Source of the DNA: an uncultured Lachnospiraceae bacterium
Lineage (GTDB): Bacteria; Bacillota; Clostridia; Lachnospirales; Lachnospiraceae
Length of the DNA stretch: 11,403 bases
Reading direction: 5' to 3'
Assembly (NCBI GenBank): GCA_902783735.1
Contig: CACZSE010000144.1
Span: 1 to 11,403, forward strand
Made by a program: the position numbers and the translations under genes. The notes beneath the pieces are model-generated. The model saw nothing but the letters and a program-made list of their open reading frames with translations. It had not been told where the DNA came from and ran no database searches. Shown here one piece after another: positions 1 through 6,817 of this stretch (positions are counted from its first letter, which is position 1; every line of letters starts with the position of its first letter).

Positions 1-660
1 ACTTCCGTAAAGCGGTTTATATAACGCTCCCTTATCATAGAAATATTTCTCGCTGTATCCGTTAAACCAGGTAGAAGGGCGGTATTCTTCTCTTCCGATC
101 GTGACAGGCAGTGCATATATCTTAAAACCGTTTTTTACACAGTCCATGATAAACAGACTGTCTTCACCGCAGCCGTATTTTGCACCTCCACCGTAATTGA
201 GATTAAATTTTATGTTTGCGCCGTGCAGCTTATCTCTTCTTACCGCAAAGCTGTAAGTCGGATATCTTCCGCAGTTTTTCCACGTTACTCTGTGTTCTTT
301 TTCTATATGATAAGTTCTTCTTTCTTCTATTACATCGATATTAAAAAGCAACATATCCGCCCGGGGACGTTTTTCAAACTCACGTATTATCACGTCAGCA
401 TAATCGGGTAAGTATCTTATATCTTCATCCGAAAACAAAACGATATCCGCTGTAGCCCTCTCAAGAGCCCTGTTTCTTGATCTTCCGACTCCGCGTTCCT
501 CATAACTGTAGCAAAGTATTCTGTGCCCTTTGTATTCATACTCCTTAAAGTCAGCCTCATCACATTGATTGATAATGATAGCGTCGGAATCCAGATTCAT
601 CACTTCCGCCTGAGTATCCATATTCTGTTTTACACATGCTACCAGAGTCTGTAATGTCAT
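1..660 (-). CDS. GT2 family glycosyltransferase (partial, C-terminus beyond the window)
   Basis: I translated this by hand from the ATG at 658-660; 220 residues are visible and the frame stays open to the left edge. The protein starts MTLQTLVACVKQ, the N-terminus of a GT-A fold GT2 subgroup. GRSRNRALERA is followed by FSDED, the DxD-like metal and nucleotide-sugar site near residues 92-96. GCGEDSLF near residues 177-184 carries the usual ED acceptor pair. No membrane segment is visible. It is expected to be a cytoplasmic enzyme adding a sugar from a nucleotide donor to a lipid-linked intermediate or glycan; donor and acceptor cannot be read from sequence. Its ATG shares one base with the stop of the Wzz-like gene (TGATG) and has no good ribosome site of its own, so it is probably translated by coupling. 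It could be the fucosyltransferase using GDP-fucose made upstream, but nothing specific shows this. Confidence 0.85.
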   Translation of the reverse strand, partial: MTLQTLVACVKQNMDTQAEVMNLDSDAIIINQCDEADFKEYEYKGHRILCYSYEERGVGRSRNRALERATADIVLFSDEDIRYLPDYADVIIREFEKRPRADMLLFNIDVIEERRTYHIEKEHRVTWKNCGRYPTYSFAVRRDKLHGANIKFNLNYGGGAKYGCGEDSLFIMDCVKNGFKIYALPVTIGREEYRPSTWFNGYSEKYFYDKGALYKPLYGS

Positions 661-1541
661 CATGCTTTACCATAATATCTTTTCAAAAACTTTTCATTGC
701 AGTTTATGAGCTTAATGCCCTTTATCGCAACACCGTTATTCTTCTTTTCGTTTAGCAGAAACTCTGCAGCTGTGGCATGCTCACCCCAGTTAAGGAAAAG
801 TATATCGTCATCATCACTGACAACATCAGTATTATTCCCGTTAGAAAAAAGCTCGATATCATAGCCTAAAAAGGCAATATCCGGAAATCTTTTACTCCAG
901 TCGGACTGCGTATATATCCTGTCATTCATGCTGTAATAAACGGCAAATGCGGCCATGGCCAGTAAAAGGCCGATAAGACCGCCAAGAAAAGCAGCATGAG
1001 AAGCAAGGGAATGCTCATTTACAAGGACCATGTCATCTTCAGACCAGACGCGTATGTCGGTTATCTCCTCAACATCGTTCGCAAACCTGGGCATGGCAAA
1101 CTTATAGGCCTCATATATGGCTTCGATCTTTCTTTTATCGGTCCCGGTTATGATAACGGTGAGTATCCGGTAGTCACTCATCATGCGGGACGATACGGCC
1201 TCCTTTAACTCATCCTCATTGTATTTTCCGCCAAATTCCATCACATGCTCTATCATCTTGTCATCCAAAAGAAACTGTCCCCATGTGTAGGCGTTGTAAT
1301 AGTCCATGCCGTTTGGATGATCGGCTTCGTTGAACGTGATGTAAAAATCACAGCTTCTCTGAAAACGCGGCTGACCGTCGGTAATGGCATAATATGCTTT
1401 GTAAGCCCACGCACCGAGAAATGCACCTATCACAACACAGACGATGAGCATCCATATCTTTGAAAAAACGCAAAGAAAAAATCGTCTCATATCCATGGTT
1501 TCATTCATGTAATTGTCATTTTTACTGTTTTTAATACTCAT
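660..1541 (-). CDS. Wzz/Lyz-type chain-length determinant-like membrane protein
   Basis: The 293-residue protein has the topology of polysaccharide co-polymerases: a short cytoplasmic N-terminus, a membrane segment at about residues 28-48, an external domain of about 130 residues, a second membrane segment at about 183-204 and a cytoplasmic tail of about 90 residues. The tail begins DRIYTQSDWSKRFPDIAFLGYD, resembling the segment after the second membrane helix in Wzz/CapA/BY-kinase proteins (a 'plLG' type motif). No Walker A or tyrosine cluster is present, so it is not a kinase. Family role: setting polymer length with the Wzy polymerase or exporter. The start at 1541 lies 3 nt after the stop of the GtrB-like gene, with a purine-rich stretch (AGAAGAGATAG) upstream; the later Met at residue 12 has no ribosome site. 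The sequence is divergent, so the assignment rests on topology and context more than motifs. Confidence 0.68.
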   Translation of the reverse strand: MSIKNSKNDNYMNETMDMRRFFLCVFSKIWMLIVCVVIGAFLGAWAYKAYYAITDGQPRFQRSCDFYITFNEADHPNGMDYYNAYTWGQFLLDDKMIEHVMEFGGKYNEDELKEAVSSRMMSDYRILTVIITGTDKRKIEAIYEAYKFAMPRFANDVEEITDIRVWSEDDMVLVNEHSLASHAAFLGGLIGLLLAMAAFAVYYSMNDRIYTQSDWSKRFPDIAFLGYDIELFSNGNNTDVVSDDDDILFLNWGEHATAAEFLLNEKKNNGVAIKGIKLINCNEKFLKRYYGKA

Positions 1542-1544
1542 AAA

Positions 1545-2477
1545 CTATTCTATCTCTTCTTTAATGAAGTATAACGGTCTTTTCTTAACTTCAAGATATG
1601 TCTTGGACAGATACTGTCCCATGATCCCCAGACAAAGCAGCTGTACCCCGCTTATCAGACTTATGATACATACAAGAGAAGGCCAGCCATCGGTAGGATC
1701 ACCGAAAATACAGGTCCTGACTATGATAAATATGATAAGTACAAACGCTAAGAAGCAAAAAAGCACTCCCATAAACGAAGCCAAAGAAAGCGGCGCCGTA
1801 GTAAAGGCCACGATACCTTCAAGCGAATATTTGAAAAGTCCCCAAAAGCTCCATTTTGTTTCTCCTCTGGTGCGTTCGACATTTTCAAATTCAACCCACT
1901 TTGTTTCATATCCGACCCAGCCGTAAATACCCTTGCTGAAACGATTGTATTCACAAAGAGAGAGTATCGCATCGGTAACCTGTCTTGTCATAAGACGATA
2001 GTCTCTCGCACCGTCGACTATCTCAGTCTTACTCATCTTATTGATGAGCTTATAAAACTGTCTTGCAAAAAATGATCTTATCGGGGGCTCACCTTTTCTG
2101 TTTACTCTTCTTGTCGCAACGGAATCGTAGCCCTTATCTATATATCCAAACAGTTCGGGAAGTAAGCTCGGCGGATCCTGAAGATCGGCATCCATCATGA
2201 CAACATAGTCACCTTTGGACTTTTTAAAGCCAGCATATATGGCGGACTCTTTACCGAAATTTCTGGAAAATGAGACCAGCTTAACACGTGCATCCCGCTC
2301 ATGGAGTTTTTTGATCATATCAACTGTTTTGTCCTTAGATCCGTCATTTATATAAATGATCTCAACATCCAATCCGCGATCCTTAAAAAATGCATCATTC
2401 TTCATCAATTCCTCGTAGAACGGAAAGATATTTTCTTCTTCATTAAAACATGGAACGATAACACTCAACAATTCCAT
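1545..2477 (-). CDS. GtrB-like polyprenyl-phosphate glycosyltransferase (GT2, DPM1-like)
   Basis: At 310 residues this matches the bactoprenol glucosyl or mannosyl transferase family (GtrB, YfdH, DPM1-like) in length and architecture. The GT-A domain opens LSVIVPCFNEEENI and continues YINDGSKDKT (residues 42-51), SFSRNFGKESA and the metal-binding DADLQDPP (96-103). Also present are DYRLM (159-163) and RGETKW (204-209), the family's interface helix motif. Two membrane helices follow (about 232-254 and 265-288), then GQYLSKTYLEVKKRPLYFI, the usual C-terminal signature. Family knowledge: such enzymes move a sugar from UDP- or GDP-sugar to undecaprenyl phosphate on the inner face, giving a donor for external GT-C enzymes. 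The start is supported by a strong GGGAGGAAG site. It follows the split membrane-protein pair by 29 nt, which fits a supplier role for those proteins. The sugar is unknown. No GtrA-like flippase is visible. Confidence 0.9.
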   Translation of the reverse strand: MELLSVIVPCFNEEENIFPFYEELMKNDAFFKDRGLDVEIIYINDGSKDKTVDMIKKLHERDARVKLVSFSRNFGKESAIYAGFKKSKGDYVVMMDADLQDPPSLLPELFGYIDKGYDSVATRRVNRKGEPPIRSFFARQFYKLINKMSKTEIVDGARDYRLMTRQVTDAILSLCEYNRFSKGIYGWVGYETKWVEFENVERTRGETKWSFWGLFKYSLEGIVAFTTAPLSLASFMGVLFCFLAFVLIIFIIVRTCIFGDPTDGWPSLVCIISLISGVQLLCLGIMGQYLSKTYLEVKKRPLYFIKEEIE

Positions 2478-2506
2478 ATGCTTCCTCCCAAAGAGAACAT
2501 GAAAAT

Positions 2507-3283
2507 TTATTCTTTATCAAGCTCATAAACCAGATAATTATCTGTCTGTTTTGTCATTTTATAGTTGCCCAGAACAGCCGGAGCCTCCTCAAAAGAATCC
2601 ATGACTATTATATCACACCTGTATTCATAGGCTGTATCGGCAATAAAGTCTGCGTTTTCTTCACTGTTTTTCATGGCATCAAACAGTGTATAGGCTTCTT
2701 CGTTATATCCGTCCATGATACCCGTATCCATATTTGCGGTCCATAGATCCCTTCCGTAAAAGAGAGGCAGTGCATTGCCTCTTGACGAGATCACCGGAAT
2801 GAGTGCCTCATCGGCTAAGATCATGTTCGGTCTTACTCCGTTAAGATATCCTACAATATCCAGTTCTTCACTGTCGGAAATATTATTGTCGTAGACAGAA
2901 TAATCCTTGATAAGTCCGCACATATTACCGCATATAAAGATCAAAAAGACCAGAATAGCCGTCACGAGCCGCCTCTGCTTAACGTCCTTAAGACTGTCAT
3001 TTAACTCGGCTGCAGCAAAGGGAACGTAAAACAGTATGGGAACCAAAAGAGTGACCGGTCCGTATGAGGATAAAGATCCGAACATCTGCATAAGGACCCA
3101 CATGATGACAGGATTCATGACTATGACTACCAGCACCGAAATGCCGTACAGTATGAACCATCTGTTCTTTTGTCTGTCCAGATAATACAAAAGAACTATA
3201 CTTACCAGGAATAAAAGGAAATAACTGCCTGCCAGTTTTGTATCCGAGAAGTATCTTAACATGATATCTATGGTTTCTCTCAT
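2507..3283 (-). CDS. Membrane protein with C-terminal soluble domain; possible second half of a split GT-C-like protein
   Basis: The frame is open up to 3391, but I place the start at 3283: the ATG there overlaps the upstream stop as ATGA and follows a strong GGGAGGAG site at 3289-3296. The upstream extension is out-of-frame coding sequence of the neighbour. The 258-residue product has about four hydrophobic segments (near residues 20-34, 43-66, 76-92 and 106-122), then a soluble domain of about 135 residues. That domain resembles the post-membrane domains of GT-C glycosyltransferases: a strand-rich stretch with LPLFYGRDLW, then YRCDIIVMDSF and a final NYLVYELDK strand. I do not recognise a named family. 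Together with the preceding gene it gives 592 residues, about the size of a complete GT-C-like protein, so the two products probably act as one complex. Confidence 0.75.
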   Translation of the reverse strand: MRETIDIMLRYFSDTKLAGSYFLLFLVSIVLLYYLDRQKNRWFILYGISVLVVIVMNPVIMWVLMQMFGSLSSYGPVTLLVPILFYVPFAAAELNDSLKDVKQRRLVTAILVFLIFICGNMCGLIKDYSVYDNNISDSEELDIVGYLNGVRPNMILADEALIPVISSRGNALPLFYGRDLWTANMDTGIMDGYNEEAYTLFDAMKNSEENADFIADTAYEYRCDIIVMDSFEEAPAVLGNYKMTKQTDNYLVYELDKE

Positions 3284-4284
3284 GCCTTCTCCTCCCTGAC
3301 AAACCTTATGGTCGCACAAAAGATCATGGTCACAAGGCAAAGCAATATCATGAGTATACCCGTAGGTACAGAGGTAATGAACAGCGTACACGCGAAGCAG
3401 AGTAATATCTTTAAAACACGTATCAGTCGCATTGCCATGGTCTTATCGCCATAGTCGCCCCTCTCGAGACGATAGAAGTCCAATACAAGAAATATGATAT
3501 AAGCCAGGATGCATGTCGCCACTAAGGTATCTCCGCTGTAGCCGTTCCAAAGGACCTTATACCCCACTGCCCCTTTAAAGTAATCTCCCGAAGCCAAAAG
3601 CAAAGATATGAACATTATATAGAGATATTGTTTTTTATTGCTTTTTAAAATCCTCTTCATGGCACAGCCGCAGGCCGCTATGACAGCAAAAACGCTCTGA
3701 AGCTCACATACGATATATAAAAGTGCTCTGGCGTCGATGCCGTAAGTCATGCACCAGTAGGTATAATACAGCGGAAGTGTCACAAGCTTTTTGGAACTGA
3801 TGAGTCCCAGCTCGTAAGGTCTTGCGGTCATGGGATTGAAAGTATTGACTGTAGATGTCAAGACATTTATACGGACGGTTTCGAGCATCATGTCATCTCT
3901 TTCATATCCGTATATCATGGCTACTCTTACGATCACAATGATAATGGCGACTGTCATGACGCCAAAAACGAGCATCTCATCCTTTCTGATCACGGGCTTC
4001 TTTTTTCCGCAGATTATGAAATCCTTAAATCCGAATATGGCAACAAGGATAAACAGAGCACAAAAACCATAACTTATGCCACTGAAAATGTTACAGCAGA
4101 ACCTGTAATCAAATCCAACAAAGGTATTTAACGAAAAAACGATCCCCTGTATCAAAAAAACCGAAAAAAAACCAATCAGATATGTTTCAATCTGATCAGT
4201 CTTTTTCTGTCTTGTTATAAAATTCAACACCGTTCCTACAAAAAATGGAAGAAACAGTATCATGATCAATCCAATTATATACAT
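3280..4284 (-). CDS. DUF6077-like polytopic membrane protein; possible first half of a split GT-C-like protein
   Basis: The 334 residues are mostly hydrophobic, with roughly nine or ten membrane segments starting at residue 4. After the fourth comes an acidic motif, YERDDMMLE (residues 127-135), then NTFNPMTARPY (about 147-157). An Asp pair in an early external loop followed by a Pro-containing loop is how GT-C glycosyltransferases place catalytic and donor-binding residues, and DUF6077 membrane proteins of Clostridia look like this from memory. The protein stops abruptly after a membrane helix (RFVREEKA), without the soluble tail such proteins often have; the next gene supplies one and overlaps by 4 nt. 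Likely role: transfer or handling of lipid-linked sugar at the outer membrane face. GGGATGGGAAG precedes the ATG, and a promoter lies about 30 nt upstream. Family call is moderate; enzymatic role is inference. Confidence 0.7.
   Translation of the reverse strand: MYIIGLIMILFLPFFVGTVLNFITRQKKTDQIETYLIGFFSVFLIQGIVFSLNTFVGFDYRFCCNIFSGISYGFCALFILVAIFGFKDFIICGKKKPVIRKDEMLVFGVMTVAIIIVIVRVAMIYGYERDDMMLETVRINVLTSTVNTFNPMTARPYELGLISSKKLVTLPLYYTYWCMTYGIDARALLYIVCELQSVFAVIAACGCAMKRILKSNKKQYLYIMFISLLLASGDYFKGAVGYKVLWNGYSGDTLVATCILAYIIFLVLDFYRLERGDYGDKTMAMRLIRVLKILLCFACTLFITSVPTGILMILLCLVTMIFCATIRFVREEKA
3289..3296 (-). promoter_or_regulatory. Ribosome binding site fixing the 3283 start
   Basis: GGGAGGAG lies 5 nt before the ATG at 3283 and inside the 3' end of the upstream gene. 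It supports 3283 over the longer open frame from 3391, and supports coupled translation through the ATGA overlap. Confidence 0.8.
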
Positions 4285-4311
4285 CTTCCCATCCCATTTT
4301 CACTGAAGACA

Positions 4312-4340
4312 ATTGTATCAAAATAACAGTCCGTTGGCAA
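4312..4340 (-). promoter_or_regulatory. Internal sigma-A-like promoter upstream of the DUF6077-like gene
   Basis: Reading the minus strand, the -35 is TTGCCA (4335-4340), the spacer is 17 bp, and the -10 is TACAAT (4312-4317), preceded by TGA, which makes an extended -10 (TGn). Each hexamer matches consensus at five of six bases. Transcription would start near 4305, leaving a leader of about 20 nt before the ATG at 4284 that still holds its ribosome site. It sits in the 82-nt gap after the CLC gene, one of the wider gaps in the operon. It could give separate expression of the membrane-protein pair, the GtrB-like enzyme, the Wzz-like protein and the GT2 enzyme. Confidence 0.6.
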
Positions 4341-4366
4341 ATTATCGGGTCTTACCTGACTTAGTC

Positions 4367-5659
4367 CTAACGATACGGATCACCATCAAGATCATCATCC
4401 TCCACATTTCGCATGGTGGAATGTTTATATTCGATACGAAGCTTGGAATATACAAACTGCTGACCCGGAAATACCGTAAAGTATCCGCTGAAAACAAAGC
4501 TTATGGCACAGGCTATGGCAAATAAGACTATACCGATACCGCCAAATACCTCAACACTCAAGAAAATACTTGCTATGGGACAGTTGACACTTCCGCAGAA
4601 TACTGCGACCATGCCGATGGCTGCCGCAAACTCGACAGGAAGCCCCAGCCACCATCCGAAAGTACAGCCGAAGGTGGCACCTATAACAAGCGCCGGAAAG
4701 ACAGCCCCTCCTTTAAATCCCGATTGAAGGGTTATGGCCGTAAAGACTATCTTTAACAGAAAGTCGTACGGATGAGCCTGCCCGTATTCTATTGCCATGT
4801 TTAAAAGTGAAGCACTTGAACCATTGTATATCTGACTTCCTGTCAGAAATGTGAGAGCTATCACCGTAACCGAGCCGATAAGTATGCGGACATACTGGTT
4901 CTTAACATGTTTTTTCATGTTGTCTCCCCATAGTTTCATGCAGGCACAAAACAGTATGCTGACAACAGCACATCCAACAGCAAGAAATCCTACCTTGGTG
5001 ACCGAATCAACATTCAGTGACGGAACCGAAGCTATGTTATATCTCATGGGTGTTACACCCAGAAGCTCCGATACGAAGAAGGATGTGATGGAAGTCAGAA
5101 GACACGGCAGCAGAGCAGCATAGTAAATAACACCTATGCTTATGACCTCCATGCTTAAGAATGCCGCCATGAGCGGGGTTCCGAAAAGTGCGGATATGAG
5201 TCCTGCCATACCACACATTACAAAAAGACTTCTGTCTTTCGGATTCAGTTTAAAAAATCTGCTGAGATTTGAAGAGATACTGCCGCCCATCTGAATGGCA
5301 ACACCGACTCTTCCGGCAGAACCGCCGAATAAATGCGTAAAAACCGTAGATAAGAAACTGACAACCGTTATCTTGAACGGTATAGCCTGAGCATTTCGGA
5401 CAGAGTCGAAGATAAGGTCCGTCCCCTTATCTTCTTCTATCCCAAACATGTGATAAAACTTAACTATAATGAGACCTGCCAAAGGTAAAAACAGAATGAG
5501 AAAGCTATAAGAACCTCGTATCTCGTTGGCCCATTGCACAAAGTAATACAGACCGCTTCCCAATAATCCGCAGACTATTCCCGTGACCATAGAGAAGAGG
5601 CACCACTTGACGCTGAGTCTTACATAATGAAGAATAACGAGCATTTTTGTCTTTAGCAT
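4367..5659 (-). CDS. CLC-family anion channel, CLC-F/SycA-like branch, atypical gating residues
   Basis: The 430-residue membrane protein shows the CLC order of motifs. FTHLFGGSAGRVGVAIQMGG (about residues 107-126) is the GxxGREGP region. KGTDLIFDSVRN (78-89) stands where chloride CLCs have GSGIP and CLC-F proteins, from memory, GNNLI. LQSGFKGGAVFPALVIGATFG (about 312-332) corresponds to the GxFxP region, and FCGSVNCPIASIFLSVEVFGG is the late helix. Residue 118 is Val (codon GTC, 5306-5308) in place of the gating Glu; the second Glu of CLC-F proteins (GGEVTP) is Ala (GGAVFP). Loss of the gating Glu in other CLCs gives passive, uncoupled conduction, so this is probably a channel, not a proton-coupled antiporter. 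There is no CBS domain. I start at ATG 5659, which has GAGGA 7 nt upstream; an in-frame TTG at 5680 has no such site. It lies 57 nt after manC; a role in glycan export or ion balance is unproven. Confidence 0.88.
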   Translation of the reverse strand: MLKTKMLVILHYVRLSVKWCLFSMVTGIVCGLLGSGLYYFVQWANEIRGSYSFLILFLPLAGLIIVKFYHMFGIEEDKGTDLIFDSVRNAQAIPFKITVVSFLSTVFTHLFGGSAGRVGVAIQMGGSISSNLSRFFKLNPKDRSLFVMCGMAGLISALFGTPLMAAFLSMEVISIGVIYYAALLPCLLTSITSFFVSELLGVTPMRYNIASVPSLNVDSVTKVGFLAVGCAVVSILFCACMKLWGDNMKKHVKNQYVRILIGSVTVIALTFLTGSQIYNGSSASLLNMAIEYGQAHPYDFLLKIVFTAITLQSGFKGGAVFPALVIGATFGCTFGWWLGLPVEFAAAIGMVAVFCGSVNCPIASIFLSVEVFGGIGIVLFAIACAISFVFSGYFTVFPGQQFVYSKLRIEYKHSTMRNVEDDDLDGDPYR

Positions 5660-5666
5660 GGCCGGT

Positions 5667-5671
5667 TCCTC
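5667..5671 (-). promoter_or_regulatory. Ribosome binding site fixing the CLC start
   Basis: GAGGA sits 7 nt before the ATG at 5659. It lies downstream of the in-frame TTG at 5680, so it would be inside the coding sequence if the TTG were used. This favours the shorter, 430-residue protein. Confidence 0.7.
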
Positions 5672-5698
5672 ATTTGACAAATGCTTATATGAACAAAA

Positions 5699-5710
5699 CC
5701 GATATATCGG
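5699..5710. repeat. 12-bp perfect palindrome in the manC-CLC gap
   Basis: CCGATATATCGG reads the same on both strands and lies just after the manC stop. On the minus strand it is followed by TTTTG, but as RNA it can form only about 4 bp with a 4-nt loop. It is therefore at best a weak attenuator; a protein site or chance are equally possible. Confidence 0.3.
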
Positions 5711-5716
5711 GTCTTT

Positions 5717-6790
5717 TTACAGATATTTTTCCAAACCGTCCGAAGTCAGTTTTTCGGTAAAGAGTTTAATATCCTGTGCCTTATCCTTTGCACAGATAAG
5801 AGTTACGTCCGGTGTATGTGCGACAACCAGATCTTTTATGCCGAGTGTCGCTATTAAGTGTCCGTCCTGTGTACTGTAAAGCACATTGTCCTCAGACTCC
5901 AAAACAGCAGCGGTGGCTAAGACCACATTTCCGTTATCATCCTTTTTATGGATCTGATCGAACGCATCGAAGCTTCCGACATCATTCCAGCCGAAATCAC
6001 CTTCCAACATGAGAACCGAGTCTGCCCTCTCCATGATACCGTAGTCTATTGATATCTTGGGTATCTGAGGGTATATCTCTTCCAGAACCTGCTTCTCATT
6101 TTCGGTACCCATGGCATCGCCTATCTTTAAAAGGCATGAATATATGTCGGGAAGAAGCTTCTCAAAGTACTTAAGTATGGTAGATGCCTTCCAGATAAAC
6201 ATCCCGCTGTTCCATGCATATTCACCGCTCTCCACATAATCGCTGGCGGTCTCAAGGTCGGGCTTTTCCACAAACTCATATACTTCTTTTGCGACATTGT
6301 CATCATCGGCATTATATTTGATATAACCATAGCCTGTTGAAGGAAAAGTCGGTTTGATACCTACAGTAACAAGCTTGTCCGTTTCCTCAGCGGCATAAAC
6401 CGCCTTGCTCAATACCAGTGCGAACTTTTCTTCATCCTTTATGAAAGGATCCGAAGGAACGATGACCATGATACCGTCTTCATATTTCTTCACGATCTCC
6501 ATTGCGGCATAGCCGATGCAGGCTGCCGTATTTCTTGCTGCGGGCTCCCCAAGGATATGGTCGTCCTTTAAAATTCCTTTGGTCAGATCCATGGTTGCCT
6601 GTGCGGTCTTTTTATTGGTCACCACAAATATGTCATCTTTATCCGCCACCCTGGCCAGTCGCAATGCGGCTTCGACCACCATGGCATTTTTCCCCGACAG
6701 ATTTAAAAACTGCTTTGGTTTGTCATTCCTTGATACAGGCCAGAACCGGGTTCCCCCGCCGCCTGCCATGATAACTCCGTATACTTTCAT
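5717..6790 (-). CDS. manC: Mannose-1-phosphate guanylyltransferase (GDP-mannose pyrophosphorylase)
   Basis: It makes GDP-mannose from mannose-1-phosphate and GTP in the cytoplasm, the entry step to GDP-L-fucose. The nucleotidyltransferase signature AGGGGTRFWPVSRNDKPKQF (residues 9-28) holds the GTP-binding loop and catalytic Arg/Lys. Further family motifs are GEPAARNTAACIG (81-93), VPSDPFI (111-117), FVEKP (173-177), WNSGMF (193-198), SIDYGIME (247-254) and GWNDVGS (267-273). At 357 residues it is the short form without the fused phosphomannose isomerase cupin domain, so phosphomannose isomerase and phosphomannomutase must come from elsewhere. AGGA lies 7 nt before the ATG. The gap to fcl is 27 nt, so the two are surely cotranscribed. 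All key motifs are intact. Confidence 0.96.
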   Translation of the reverse strand: MKVYGVIMAGGGGTRFWPVSRNDKPKQFLNLSGKNAMVVEAALRLARVADKDDIFVVTNKKTAQATMDLTKGILKDDHILGEPAARNTAACIGYAAMEIVKKYEDGIMVIVPSDPFIKDEEKFALVLSKAVYAAEETDKLVTVGIKPTFPSTGYGYIKYNADDDNVAKEVYEFVEKPDLETASDYVESGEYAWNSGMFIWKASTILKYFEKLLPDIYSCLLKIGDAMGTENEKQVLEEIYPQIPKISIDYGIMERADSVLMLEGDFGWNDVGSFDAFDQIHKKDDNGNVVLATAAVLESEDNVLYSTQDGHLIATLGIKDLVVAHTPDVTLICAKDKAQDIKLFTEKLTSDGLEKYL

Positions 6791-6817
6791 GATCAGATCC
6801 TGCCTTCCCTGTATATT

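Noticed and set aside
1513..1926. Plus-strand open frame of 137 codons
   Set aside because: It is antisense to the C-terminal half of the GtrB-like gene, which has clear family motifs; no ribosome site or domain was seen.
3284..3391. N-terminal extension of the 2507-3283 gene to an upstream ATG at 3391
   Set aside because: It lies inside the coding sequence of the neighbouring gene, gives an untypical Cys/His-rich start, and a better start with a strong ribosome site and ATGA overlap exists at 3283.
2507..4284. Reading the split membrane-protein pair as a frameshifted pseudogene
   Set aside because: The second half has its own strong ribosome site and an ATGA overlap, and both frames are fully open, which fits two working genes better.
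5660..5680. TTG start for the CLC gene at 5680
   Set aside because: No ribosome site precedes the TTG, while the GAGGA at 5667-5671 is ideally placed for the ATG at 5659.
5699..5716. Terminator between manC and the CLC gene
   Set aside because: The palindrome can form only about 4 bp as a hairpin and the following T-run is short.
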